Assembly: GCA_964017235.1 (NCBI GenBank)
Contig: OZ024931.1
Location: 21,800,189 to 21,864,188 of the forward strand
Origin: Sabellastarte sp. h YS-2021
Lineage: Eukaryota > Annelida > Polychaeta > Sabellida > Sabellidae
DNA length: 64,000 bases
Direction: 5' to 3'
Shown here in pieces: positions 46,441 to 56,759 of the stretch (its first letter is position 1; each line of letters begins with the position of its first letter). Made by a program: the position numbers and the translations under genes. The notes beneath the pieces were generated by a model. That model saw nothing but the letters and a program-made list of their open reading frames with translations, did not search any database and had not been told where the DNA came from.

Positions 46441-46669
46441 AATTTGGTGCTCTACAAGTGCTTTGTAGTTTAATATCCCTTGCTTCTGATAAAGTTTTAT
46501 TTTATTCTCTTTGTTAGGTATATTGTTTACTTAAATTTGTCATAACGATACAATAAATACACAATAAAGCGGCTTGAATTGTAACATTTCTAAATTGCAA
46601 TATTTCTGAAATATGCCTCACTGGAATGACTCTTTCAAAAATATAATCTATGGGCAATATACCACTTCA

Positions 46670-48210
46670 TTGAGATGTAACGCTGCAATTTGGGACAAAC
46701 ATTAAGTGGGTGACACTACTAAATATGGAATAGCTTTGAGACTTACATCCAGGTGATAAACCCCTGTCACAATGCTCCATAACCCGGTGACACTACTAAA
46801 TATGAAATAGCTTTGAGACTTACATCCTAGAATAAACCCATGTCACAATGCTCCATAACCTGCACTAAAGTGGTCTGGCTGCATTAAACCCATATACACA
46901 GTGCGTCATTTTGACAGCATAACTAAGCGAAATATTGATATGTAATGCTGCAATTTGGGCCAAACATTAAGTAGGTGACACTATAGACGTACAAACTGGC
47001 GGGGGCGGCCGGGGGTATATTTTCGCGCCCCCCCCAACTTTTTGCAATAGAACTAAACTCCAATTTTGAAGTTTATGTAAATTTTTACATGTAACTCAAT
47101 AATATGTGGTCAAATTACACTTTTACCCTGTTCACTGCTCACATGCACCATTGTGTAAGCTACCATTTGAGCTATAAAAGATTTATTTTTATGATTTGTA
47201 AAAGGAACATTTTTTCAGTTAACCTGTCATGGGATTTGTAAAATTCTGCGAAACGTTTCACTTATGCTGACCTAAATCAAACATATACTAATGTTGCTAA
47301 TTATTTAGAACTTAGACATGTAGTTTCAAATTCATACAGAGCAATGGTTTAACACAGCAATTTGTCAGCTGATAAGATTTTTCCCAGAAAACTGTTCTTT
47401 CTTTAATGCACCTAGCACTGTTTATTTGACCTAGTCAGTCCAATGATTATACATCACCCTCAATTTGGGGATTAACCTTGCTAAAAATAGATCTTGTATC
47501 AGTTTGGCACTTGAAGAAAAGGTCACAAGTTCTGGAAACATGTAGTTAAGATATTAGAAATACCTTTCAAATGCAGAGGTGACTATATGTATTTCTATAC
47601 CTGGGCAAGGTCGGGGAAACTTAATGTCCGTCACACTGTCGTCACAAAGATTGAATTTGGTAAAGGAACTTAAAAAATTTTAATTGGACCATTTGAATTT
47701 GTATATTACCTACATGCAATACATTCTGTGAAATTAACCAAAATTGTTAGATATCACAACATAACATCCTACCAAATGACTTTAGTTAATTGTGATAATT
47801 AATAATTGTGAATCACACAAAATGGGTGCTACAAAAATACCCAGTGAATGCTTATGGTGTGAGGGATGGCCTGTCTGGGAATTTGTTGGTGTCAAGTTGG
47901 TGCAATCTAGTTCTTCACCCCCCAACCAAAAATTGCTTCCTACGCCCCTGTGACACTACTAAATATAGAATAGCTTTGAGACTTACATCTTTGTGATAAA
48001 CCCATGTCACAAGTTTTCATGACTGGAAATGAGCTATACTGGTTGAAGTAAACTCATATACCCAGTGTGTCATATTGTCACCATAACTAAGCCAAATATT
48101 GAGATGTAATGTTGTAATTTGGGCTAAACGTTAAGTGAGTGACACTAATAAATATGGAATAGCTTAGATACTTACATCCTAGTAATAAACCCATGCCATT
48201 GCTTATTACA
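46670..48210. repeat. ~189-bp tandem repeat split by a hAT-like insertion
   Basis: GATGTAATGCTGCAATTTGG, GTGACACTACTAAATATGGA, ATAGCTTTGAGACTTACATC and AATAAACCCATGTCACA recur in order. Unit starts are near 46673, 46938 and, after the insertion, 48102. Without the insert the period is about 189 bp; the first unit has an extra 76-bp duplication of its middle. Confidence 0.85.
46984..47950. mobile_element. hAT-like non-autonomous transposon with 8-bp duplication
   Basis: TGACACTA flanks the insert on both sides (46976-46983 and 47951-47958), and the tandem unit resumes in register after it. The right end, inverted, reads CAGGGGCGTAGGAAGCA, a classic hAT terminus; the left end TAGACGTACAAACTGG is a diverged partner (shared CGTA). 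C/G-rich subterminal tracts face each other. The 967-bp body has no transposase. Confidence 0.88.
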
Positions 48211-48860
48211 ACTGGTCATTGTTTATTGTATCTACTGAAAAAAATCCATTGTAATCTATTATAATCTCTTTTCTTACCCTTTATCTCCATTAGATTGAGT
48301 GGTGAACTTTCACCTGAAAATATTCAAGTATTTTATGCAATGTCTTCATTTTAATTAATCAGACACAACTGGGCTAATTAGTGTTATCTTGATAAACACA
48401 GATATACAACTTTAATAACCTTGAATAATCTACACACAAAAATTATCTCTTGAAACGTGCAAATAGAACTGGCAAAGATAACATGCATTTAAAAATATAT
48501 AACAATCAGTATTTTAGGTTATCAGACACAATGTTCCTAGTAAATTTTATCTTGATAAGACCGATAAAAGACAGGAACAATCTTGATAATCACTGATTTA
48601 AAATCAGATAAAAATACTGGAACAATATACCTGAAACTTACAAATAAAAGTGAGTCTCTATTTTTTACTTTCAAAAATGTAATTAAAACATCAAAGATGT
48701 GTTTTCTGTGTCAATTTCATTGAAGCATGAATAGTATAAAATTATCCTATTACCTTATTAATTTATTTTACACATTTTCCAAAAACTATATTGAAATTGT
48801 AAGTTTAAGTTTGAGGTTGAACCTTATAAATTTCATCAACGAATTCTCACCAAGGCAGAG
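48211..48860 (+). other. Upstream flank of the desaturase gene
   Basis: AT-rich non-coding DNA between the tandem repeat and the promoter. No ORF is present. I could not identify specific lipid-response elements with confidence. Confidence 0.4.
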
Positions 48861-48864
48861 TTTA

Positions 48865-48873
48865 TATATAAAG
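48865..48873 (+). promoter_or_regulatory. TATA box of the desaturase gene
   Basis: TATATAAAG stands 71 bp before the ATG. A start site about 30 bp downstream (near 48895) would give a 5' UTR of roughly 50 nt. This assumes no upstream non-coding exon. Confidence 0.6.
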
Positions 48874-48943
48874 AGCTAAAACATCAGTGTCACTCCTATA
48901 ATCGTCTGGGACACCACAGGGCAGTCACTGACAAGTAAGAAAC

Positions 48944-49089
48944 ATGCCTTGCACAATCTTTGAAGATGTTACTCATACTTTCTCTGAAGACCATACACCA
49001 GACTTAGAGCTTGATGCCACAGAAGAAGACATTGCCAAAGACATCAGGAAAAAGGTGCCAGTTAAAATAGTGTGGGGTAATATTGTATG
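48944..49089 (+). CDS. SCD: Desaturase exon 1
   Basis: ATG in context AACATGC; the acidic N-terminus [13 protein letters not shown] leads to KIVWGNIVW. The donor GTAAGT follows at 49090; the codon is split after two bases. Confidence 0.85.
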
Positions 49090-49737
49090 GTAAGTAACTG
49101 GGGAGTCGTGATTTAGACTTCCGAATATCATCTGAAAACTATGTTTTTATTTGGAAGCAAACAGACCCATTGTTTAACAGAAGACATAAGTTTATAACCT
49201 TTATCAGGAGGTTATGTTTTGGTCGTTTGTTTATATGTTTGTCTGTTGGATTTTGCGATAACTCCACAAGTAATGAATGGATCTTTTGAAAAACGTACTT
49301 GGGCCTAAGCACAGGAAGAAATGATCAAAATTGATCAAAATTAGCCTTTTATTCCGGATAAAAAACATCCCGAATATTTAAAGATCCCATATGCAATGTC
49401 TTTGGCTTTCCGATTGGCATTACTCCAAATGTTATGAGTGGATTTTCATGGAAATTTTTGGATGAGTCAGGCGTGACCAAAGGAAGAAGTGATTACATTT
49501 TGGGAAAATATACAAATCATATTCCGGATACAAAGAGTCCTGAATTTTCAAAGGTCCCAATGTTAATGTCTTTTCAATGACTTTGGCTTTCTGGTTAATA
49601 TTACTCTACAAGTTTATGTGGGTAGGGTGTGGACAAAAGAAGAAGTGATTATAATTTGTGAAAGAGCTGTATCATTTTCTGAACAGAAAAAGATCCGGAA
49701 TTTTGGGGAAAGCCCCCCCCCCCCCCCCCCCCCCCAC

Positions 49738-49771
<34 letters not shown>

Positions 49772-52700
49772 GGTCTGTTATCTAAGAGTGATTTATACCA
49801 TGCAGTTTAAAGGGAAAAGTTTAAAAGGAAGTGTTGTGTCCAAGGAAAAAACTGGCTCACGGGGTACAGCATACCATATTCTACAGTAGGTCTATAAACC
49901 CTTTATTTATAATGGGTCACTTGTTACTTAAGAAGTTTACTCTGGTGTGAGCGCAAACCTTCGCCCGGAGATCCTGGACCAGGTAACAGCTGACAAATTC
50001 CTAAAATAATTCTAGATTCTCAATGCCACACAATATTCAAGTTGACTTAAATTATTGATCCGGTCCATCACTGTTTTTTGTTCAACATATAAATCCAACG
50101 TTTTGCCAGTGTCTTACCATAACCTTATATTTCCACAGGTTTAGTTACCTTCATCTTGGAGCATTATACGGTCTCTACCTGTTGCCATGGTCCCACCCAC
50201 TCGACTGGCTGTGGGGTAAGATACCAGGGCCTGTATTCATAAACTATAGCCGAACTTTTAAAACATAGTGAATATTAGTAAATGTTCCTCACATTACGTA
50301 ACATATGAGATCACTATATTTGCTGTAACTTCCTTTTTATGCTTTCTTTAATTTAATACAAAAATGGTATGTCACTATGTATTGTATGCATTTTCTAAAT
50401 ATGTGTATAACATGTGTACATTATGAACCTTGTGGAAGAATAAATTAATGACAAAAAAAAAAATTTTTTTTTTCAATTATTGCAAAGCTTCTATACACTC
50501 GTAAAATTAAACTCTTTGCAATTGAACTTACTCTGTTGAAAAAGTGCTACAGTCTTTAAATCACATGCAATAATGTTCTATATCTCATACTTCTGCATTT
50601 CCGTTTCTTTCTGTAGCTCTGGCAACCTATCTGATGTCCATGTTAGGCACTACAGCAGGTGCCCACAGACTCTGGGCACACAGATCTTACAAGGCAAGAC
50701 TGCCCCTCAGGATTCTCCTGGGAATCTTACAGACTATGGCATTCCAGGTAAATCAACCTTCTCACTTCTCCGTTTATGAGCAACAGAACCCCATTTCTGA
50801 AAAAAGTGGTTTGTATATGGCATTATACGTGCAAAGTGTAAACGTAGACTAAAATGTTTAAACCTGTCTGATTGACATGGAAGTGAAGGGATCATTTTGC
50901 GATATTGGAGAAATTATCGATATAGCTTTCTGCATTTTCTGTGTTTCTGTAATATGGAATCCAAAAATAATCATTTCTAATACCTTAAGAAGCATCATTT
51001 GCAAACAATGTTGTATTTTATAACTTTCTGATGTTTCAAAAAGAATGGTTTTGGGATCTTTTAGCAATTTGATTTCTTGATTGTAAAACAGTCTTGGGTT
51101 AACTAATTGTCTTTCTAAAAACAACTAAAAAATTTCAATACAAGGAGAAACCAGATGGAGGGTGAAGTTCTTGAGGTGCCTCAGTATATTCCATCTGTTC
51201 ATAAGTCAAATAAGCCATTTGGCTTTAGTTTTGCCTGTGATGCTCTCAAGGTATGCAGTGAGTTGCCAGATGACTTCCGCTCTGGCGCATCTCTTCTATC
51301 TTTTCGGAAGAAACTGAAAACTTATCTCTTTCACAGAAATCTACCCACCCTAGGTTTTTTCATATTTTCCAATTGTTACAGTCTGTCTTTTGATGGAGAT
51401 TAAGCGCTTTAAAAGTCATTTTAGAATACGAATTTCTTGGGTATCTCCTATGTATTATTGGTAACAGAGACATAAGTAGCTGCATAATGAAGCAATATAC
51501 AGCGTGTAATGATATTTGCATATCGATTGATATGCAAAGTCAGACTACAGATTAGAAGCAATCTTAAATATATAAATACGTGCATAAATATGTCTGCTAA
51601 ATACACAAGTTTTGTCTAAAGGAAGACAGAAATGTAACTTGTTTCATACATTAATCAAGTTTAGGGCATTTATGTTTTTAGCTTGTCACTGTTAAACTGT
51701 TACAAATTCTTATTTATTTCAGCATTTTGTTATATGTATGTGTGTGTAATCTACACTCTTGGGTTGCTTTTGTAGGAAATTTGGGTCAATAGTAAACTGA
51801 ATTATAAATTGTCAAAGAAATTTCACTTTAGTTTTCTATCAATGAAAAGTATCTATACTTAATAATATTTGTGCAAGAATCTGGAAACTGTGAATTTTGA
51901 TGTGGAACACTACAAAAGAACTGTGAGACCGACAGTTTTGTTTTTAAAAACATTTTATATCAATAGAAGCATTGTATACTTTGTAATATTTCTGACAAAA
52001 ATTAGAAATAGGAATGTTATTTGACACACAGGGTTTAAGGTCTCAAAAGCTCCCCTAAAAACAATTGCCGACTGTTAAAATTCCAATTTGTTCCACCAGA
52101 ATGACATCATTGAGTGGTCACGTGATCATAGGGTCCACCACAAGTATTCAGAGACACACGCGGACCCCCACAATGCAAAGCGGGGATTCTTCTTTGCCCA
52201 CTGCGGATGGCTGATGGTGAGAAAACTCCCCGATGTCAAGGAAAAGGGCAAAAATATTGACCTGTCAGATCTGTATGCAGATCCAGTGTGTACTGTCCAG
52301 AGAAAGTAAGCACATTGTAAATGGTCGTCTTTTCCATCACAAAAGGCTTCTCTCTCTTAATGTAGTTTTGGGAATGATACGCAACCAATCCTGGATGCAG
52401 TATTTTTTAAATAAGTACTCTCATAAAAAATAGTGGGTGTTTTAGGTCTTGGCAGAAGTATGGACTTTCTCTTTGCTCTTGTGCTTAATGCTCTCTGGTG
52501 GGAGCCGAGTAATTTGATGTCACAAGTGTATTAATCTCTTGTCTAGGCATCTTTGTCAGTAAAAAACCTATGGGGTTATTTGTTATGGTAGAGGCATACC
52601 TCGGTGTGTTTGTCCATGTGTTGTCCTGAGCCAGATTGGAATCCTGATGCAAAATCTGTGTCATCATTTGATAAAAACTAAGGCAAACGAGAGTATGCAC

Positions 52701-54900
52701 ATGCTACAGGTAACTTTTGCAACTAGTTTGCAGGAATTTCATGAAATCACTGATTTATTTAGGCATTTAATCTCATTGCAAAACTTTGTGATGAATATAA
52801 TTTATGTAATTCTATAATTTCTAAACCAGGTACTTTATTTTTTGTAAAACATTTCTTCTTGTAGCTCTTCAAAAGCTGAAGAGGGTTACCAAAGCAAACC
52901 AGTGAAAACATTTAATTATTAGCAACATTCTTTCCTCATTTACTGCAGTAATTTACATAGTTATCTTTAACAGTGTTATAAGATTCAACTTGTCATATCT
53001 GAATAACTGCTATCAAATGTACAGTTTATCTTAAACTACAAACCATAATCACTGTCAAATGTCTTATCAAAATCCTAATCTCATCTGATAATCTGTACAG
53101 AGATTTGGCTTGATAAACTTCCATATCCTTGTTCTTAATCTTCTGACGTACAAGAAATATCTGAATGATATAACTTCTATTTGTACTATGTCTGATGTTG
53201 TGCCTCAGATATCAAGGGTTAACTCGATGACAATGAAAAAATAGAATAAATCTAGAGTAGAATATAACATAAAACTAATGTTAGTCTAGAATTATGGTCA
53301 GAGTTACATAATCACACCTTTGTTTTAAAGTATCTTCTTCTCTTTTTATATAGCACTTAATCTCTGACAAGGCAGACTCTAATGCACAGCATCAGAAACC
53401 AATTCAATCAATCATTATTCCATAGACAACATCCATACTGCTGGTTCTTTTTTGATATTATTGTTTTTTCTTCTGTATTTAAATAAGTAGAGTTTAAAAA
53501 AGGAAAATATCAACAAGCATTTCTCTCACAATACAAATTAAAAGTAACTGGACAATATTACGTGGGTTATATGAACCCATTTATATTCTATTTTTATCAC
53601 TGTTAAGTATAACACAGTAAAATTTAAATATAAAGTGACTGATGTTAATAAGTTTCTGATATTTTTCTCTGTGTTACTACTTGCTGCAGGGTCCGTATTT
53701 ACGAAGATTCTTTAAAGTGTACTTGAATGTAGAAACATAATCTCAGTTTTATGTTACTATTTTTGAGATTATGTTGAAATTGGTACATGCATTAATGTCA
53801 ACTTTTGAGTTTATACTTAAACTCAAGTGTTTGCCGACAACAGAGCCTCTACATTTTCAAGAAAAGAAGGCAGTTAACTGTTTTCTTTGAATTTAAGTAT
53901 AAACTCCAAAAAAAAAAAGGTTTATGTGTGAATTTTAAGATGATTTTAAATTTAAGAATTGTCTATAATCTGAAAAGTTCACGTTTTGAGCATAAACTCA
54001 CATAAATTGTCTTAATTCTCATATAAATCTTACAACTTACTTCAGCTATAACAGACAATGTGTGGTTCCAGTATTCAGTGATAAAGTTCTCTCCATTTTA
54101 CCACTGCTTACAGGTACTGTAGACTTGGAATTCTGTTACACTATTCATTGGTCTGTAAATTTATCAAACTCTCTCCATTTTTCTACTGCTTACAAGTATT
54201 GCAGACAAGGAATGCTGTTACACAATATTCATTGATCTGAAAATCTATCAAATTCTCTCCATTGTACCACTGTTTACAGGTATTAAAGGTAAGCAATGCT
54301 GTTACCATATTCATTGATCTGAAACTTCTCTCCATTATAGCACTGTTTACAAGTATTACAGACTAGGTATGCTGTTACAATATGCATTTATCTGTAAATC
54401 TATCAAGTTTTCTCTCTTTGATCACTGCTTACAGGTACTACAGACCAGGTGTGCTGCTGCTGTGTTTCATTTTACCTGCTCTGGTGCCATGGTATTTCTG
54501 GGATGAGTCAATCTGGACAGCCTTCTTCATCTGTTCCATGCTTCGGTACATTGTCTGTCTGCATGCTACATTTCTGGTGAATAGTGCAGCTCACCTGTGG
54601 GGGAACCATCCATATGACAAGACGATCAACCCTGCAGAAAACCTCTTTGTCAGCTGGAATGTTTTGGGAGAAGGTTTCCACAACTATCACCATGTTTTCC
54701 CACACGATTATGCCACCAGTGAATTCGGCTTCAAGCTCAACCCGACCACTCTGTTCATTGACGTCATGGCCAAACTAGGTCAGGTGACCTCGCGTAAATC
54801 TGTCCCCAAAGAACTGATCCAAAGACGGAAGCTAAGAACAGGGGACGGAACTGATGGAGGTTTTGGCATCTTGACCAGCGAAGGAAGAAAACAGCTTTAA
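48944..54900 (+). CDS. SCD: Stearoyl-CoA (delta-9 acyl-CoA) desaturase, five exons
   Basis: Exons 48944-49089, 50139-50215, 50617-50747, 52100-52305 and 54435-54900 join with GT-AG borders and consistent phases to 1026 nt, 341 residues. The ER-membrane enzyme introduces a cis double bond at C9 of stearoyl- or palmitoyl-CoA, using O2, cytochrome b5 and a di-iron centre. Iron ligands are visible: HRLWAH (91-96), HRVHH (128-132), HNYHH (269-273) and the Asn236/His240 pair in [25 protein letters not shown], a family signature, follows box 2. Hydrophobic segments lie near 50-90 and 193-235. Length is slightly below vertebrate enzymes because the N-terminus is short. No lesion is seen; this is a working gene. 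Confidence 0.95.
49200..49700 (+). repeat. Three ~160-bp repeat units in desaturase intron 1
   Basis: GGAAGAAATGATC, GGAAGAAGTGATTACATTTT and AGAAGAAGTGATTATAATTT recur at about 49313, 49484 and 49637, each followed by TTCCGGATAMAAAR-type sequence and a GTCTTTGGCTTTC block. They are related to 46215-46440. Confidence 0.75.
49712..49769. repeat. Poly-C followed by CA microsatellite
   Basis: About 24 C run into CCCACACA and then (CA)n for about 28 bp in intron 1. Confidence 0.92.
50139..50215 (+). CDS. SCD: Desaturase exon 2
   Basis: 77 bp between TTTCCACAG and GTAAG, encoding [20 protein letters not shown], the first membrane segment. Confidence 0.9.
50617..50747 (+). CDS. SCD: Desaturase exon 3 (histidine box 1)
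   Basis: 131 bp between TTTCTGTAG and GTAAAT. It carries [17 protein letters not shown] and ends at AFQ, a splice position shared with vertebrate desaturases. Confidence 0.93.
51140..51430 (+). mobile_element. LINE 3' end in desaturase intron 3
   Basis: [20 protein letters not shown] and [20 protein letters not shown] are the terminal residues of the CR1/L2-type reverse transcriptase ORF. The tail GGAGATTAAGCGCTTTAAAAG follows. It is a 5'-truncated copy, sense to the host gene, distinct from but related to 33780-35885. Confidence 0.82.
52100..52305 (+). CDS. SCD: Desaturase exon 4 (histidine box 2)
   Basis: 206 bp between TTCCACCAG and GTAAGC, encoding [20 protein letters not shown] and on to TVQRK. 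It contains the second iron-binding box and the conserved GWLMVRK loop. Confidence 0.95.
52306..54069 (+). other. Desaturase intron 4, mostly unique
   Basis: The only repeat recognised is an inverted LINE 3' tail at about 53340-53400 (TATAGCACTTAATCTCTGAC, AGGCAGACTCTAA). No exon-like ORF is present. Confidence 0.6.
54070..54450 (+). repeat. ~82-bp minisatellite that duplicates the exon 5 splice acceptor
   Basis: Five units contain CACTGCTTACAGGTACTACAG or variants, with the acceptor position at about 54113, 54194, 54279, 54352 and 54434. The true acceptor and the first ~18 nt of exon 5 are the fifth unit. Units 1, 3 and 5 keep CAG; units 2 and 4 read CAAG. Splicing at unit 1 would add codons and reach an in-frame TGA, so it would truncate the enzyme. 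Confidence 0.88.
54435..54900 (+). CDS. SCD: Desaturase exon 5 (histidine box 3, stop)
   Basis: 466 bp from CTTACAG to TAA at 54898-54900. It carries [20 protein letters not shown] (membrane), [13 protein letters not shown] and [15 protein letters not shown], then a soluble tail. Confidence 0.95.
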
Positions 54901-55790
54901 AGCTCAGTATTCAACTGGGCAATGGTGACACTGCTCTCTAGTCTTACTGTCTCCCAGTGACTGTATGGGTTTTTCGTATGAGTATTTGTGTACAATTATT
55001 TATTTACTGCATGCTTAATTTTTAAATAGTATGTTTTATTTTAATATAACATAAGTGTAAGGAATGAATGAAAATAGTTATGGAATACACATTACACATG
55101 TCTACAAAATAAGTATTAAAAAAGAAACATTTTGTTTATCTCTGACATTTTAAAAAACCGATTGTCTCAAATGTTGTCCACTAATCTATAAATCCATATA
55201 AACTTACAAACAATAATTTCATAAGAATTGTTAGCTTTGTCTTATGTCACTTTCAGTGGCTAAGTTCAAAGTATTTTGATGCAGGATAGCATCAATGAAA
55301 TGATGTTTTGTATTGTATATGCAGACTCAACATATTATCTCTTTTACTACAGCATTCAAAGCCCTGTTTGACCCATCACTGGCTACACAAGTACAGCCCA
55401 AGCTCCCTAGTGCCTGATATTCCCCTAACTGAAATGGAGACTCTCAGGGATGACTCCCACCGGGGGATAGGACCCTATCTCTTGGGATATGGCGATTCCA
55501 CCACAATAAAAAGTAAAACCAATTGTAACATTATCAGTAAAATACCAAACATTGTCGTATTTAAGATGCTATACTCGCGTATAAGCCCTCTGGGGAGTTT
55601 GATGATATCCATGTATTGTTTTAGTTATATTATTAAAATTGTTTGTGCATGTGACTAAAATAAAAAAAAAACCCTAAGTATCCTCAATCTTTCCTCAGAT
55701 CCATATAACTACAACAGTCTGCTAAGTATTTCAGAATCCATAAGCATTATACAGTTTTCCTGACTAGGGGTTTTATCCTTTCATACATTA
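54901..55790 (+). other. Desaturase 3' untranslated and downstream sequence
   Basis: AT-rich. Candidate poly-A signals are ATTAAA near 55114 and AATAAA near 55497 and 55660. No further gene is present. Confidence 0.5.
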
Positions 55791-56192
55791 GGCGTATTTC
55801 ACAACCGTAATCTGTCGAATCTAGATTCAGGTTTGAATTCTTTGGATTAGCTACATTTGTGAAATACAATTTTCTGTAGATCTGAATCCCAATTTAAAAC
55901 ATAACATAAACAAACATAAATATCATTAATTATTATAAATTATGATGCAGTAATATAATATTATAATATCACAGTATAATAAAAATTTGCCAAATGTTAA
56001 AATTTCCTGCCACATGTTGCCGCCATTATTTTCAAAAGAATTATGGGTAATCCAAGGACACTGAATCTGTTGATCTACCTCGAGAGGTAGATCAATGGAT
56101 TCATAATCCAGATTCAGATTCAACTCACAACACAAGCGAATCCGTTGATCAGACGAATCTAGATTCGACGGATTACGGTTGTGAAATACGCC
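55791..56192. mobile_element. 402-bp MITE with ~40-bp terminal inverted repeats, TA flanks
   Basis: The left end GGCGTATTTCACAACCGTAA and the inverted right end match over about 38 bp with one or two changes, continuing through GTCGAATCTAGATTC. TA stands on both sides (55789-55790, 56193-56194), as for Tc1/mariner-type insertion. Inside, TTGATCTACCTC and GAGGTAGATCAA form a 12-bp hairpin near 56071-56096. Confidence 0.9.
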
Positions 56193-56583
56193 TACTGTAT
56201 AAGCTATATCAAGATGGTTAGCTGAGGGGGATAGAGAAAATCAGTACATACTTGTCGGTCAAGACTCTGCACTGAAAACACACCAGGACACGGTAAGCAG
56301 CTACCAATTTCCCCATTTCAGGTAAGGGCCAAAGTTGGAAGCAACCACCAGATGACATGTGGAAGGCGAAGGTATTACTCCCTACACCAATTTGTCCTCA
56401 CCCCATCCCACCAGATTACATGGAAAACAAACAAAAGAAATACTACTTTGCTTCAAATCAAATTACAACATGTACTGTTTTAATTGGTAAAGTGGTAACA
56501 GTCTCAAAATGGCACAAGAACAATGTAAACAAGCTAATTGCCTGAGAAGGCATGAACCCTCGCCCTCGGGTACTGTTGGAAAC

Positions 56584-56738
56584 CAGGCCGAAAGGGTATT
56601 CGGTCTACTAGCATGAGCCGCAAAGCCATCAGAGACCTGAGTTTTGTACTGAGGCGGTTACCAGTCCAAGTACTAATGTAGCTCATTGCTGCTTAACTTC
56701 AGTGATGAGGCAGGTACTCATCATGCTCTGCCACAATT
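56584..56738 (-). repeat. 5S rRNA-derived SINE-like copy, better preserved
   Basis: On the reverse strand: CACTGAAGTTAAGCAGC (A box), TTAGTACTTGGACTGGTAAC and CGCCTC (intermediate element and C box of 5S rRNA). The shared non-5S block TCTCTGATGGCTTTGCGG and GTAGACCGAA follows. It keeps more of the 5S spacing than the copy at 17155. Confidence 0.85.
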
Positions 56739-56759
56739 CATGAAAGTCTGGAGACCAAA

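Noticed and set aside
47808-47996. 62-codon ORF across the right end of the hAT-like insert
   Set aside because: It crosses the insertion border and target duplication, so it cannot be a conserved gene.
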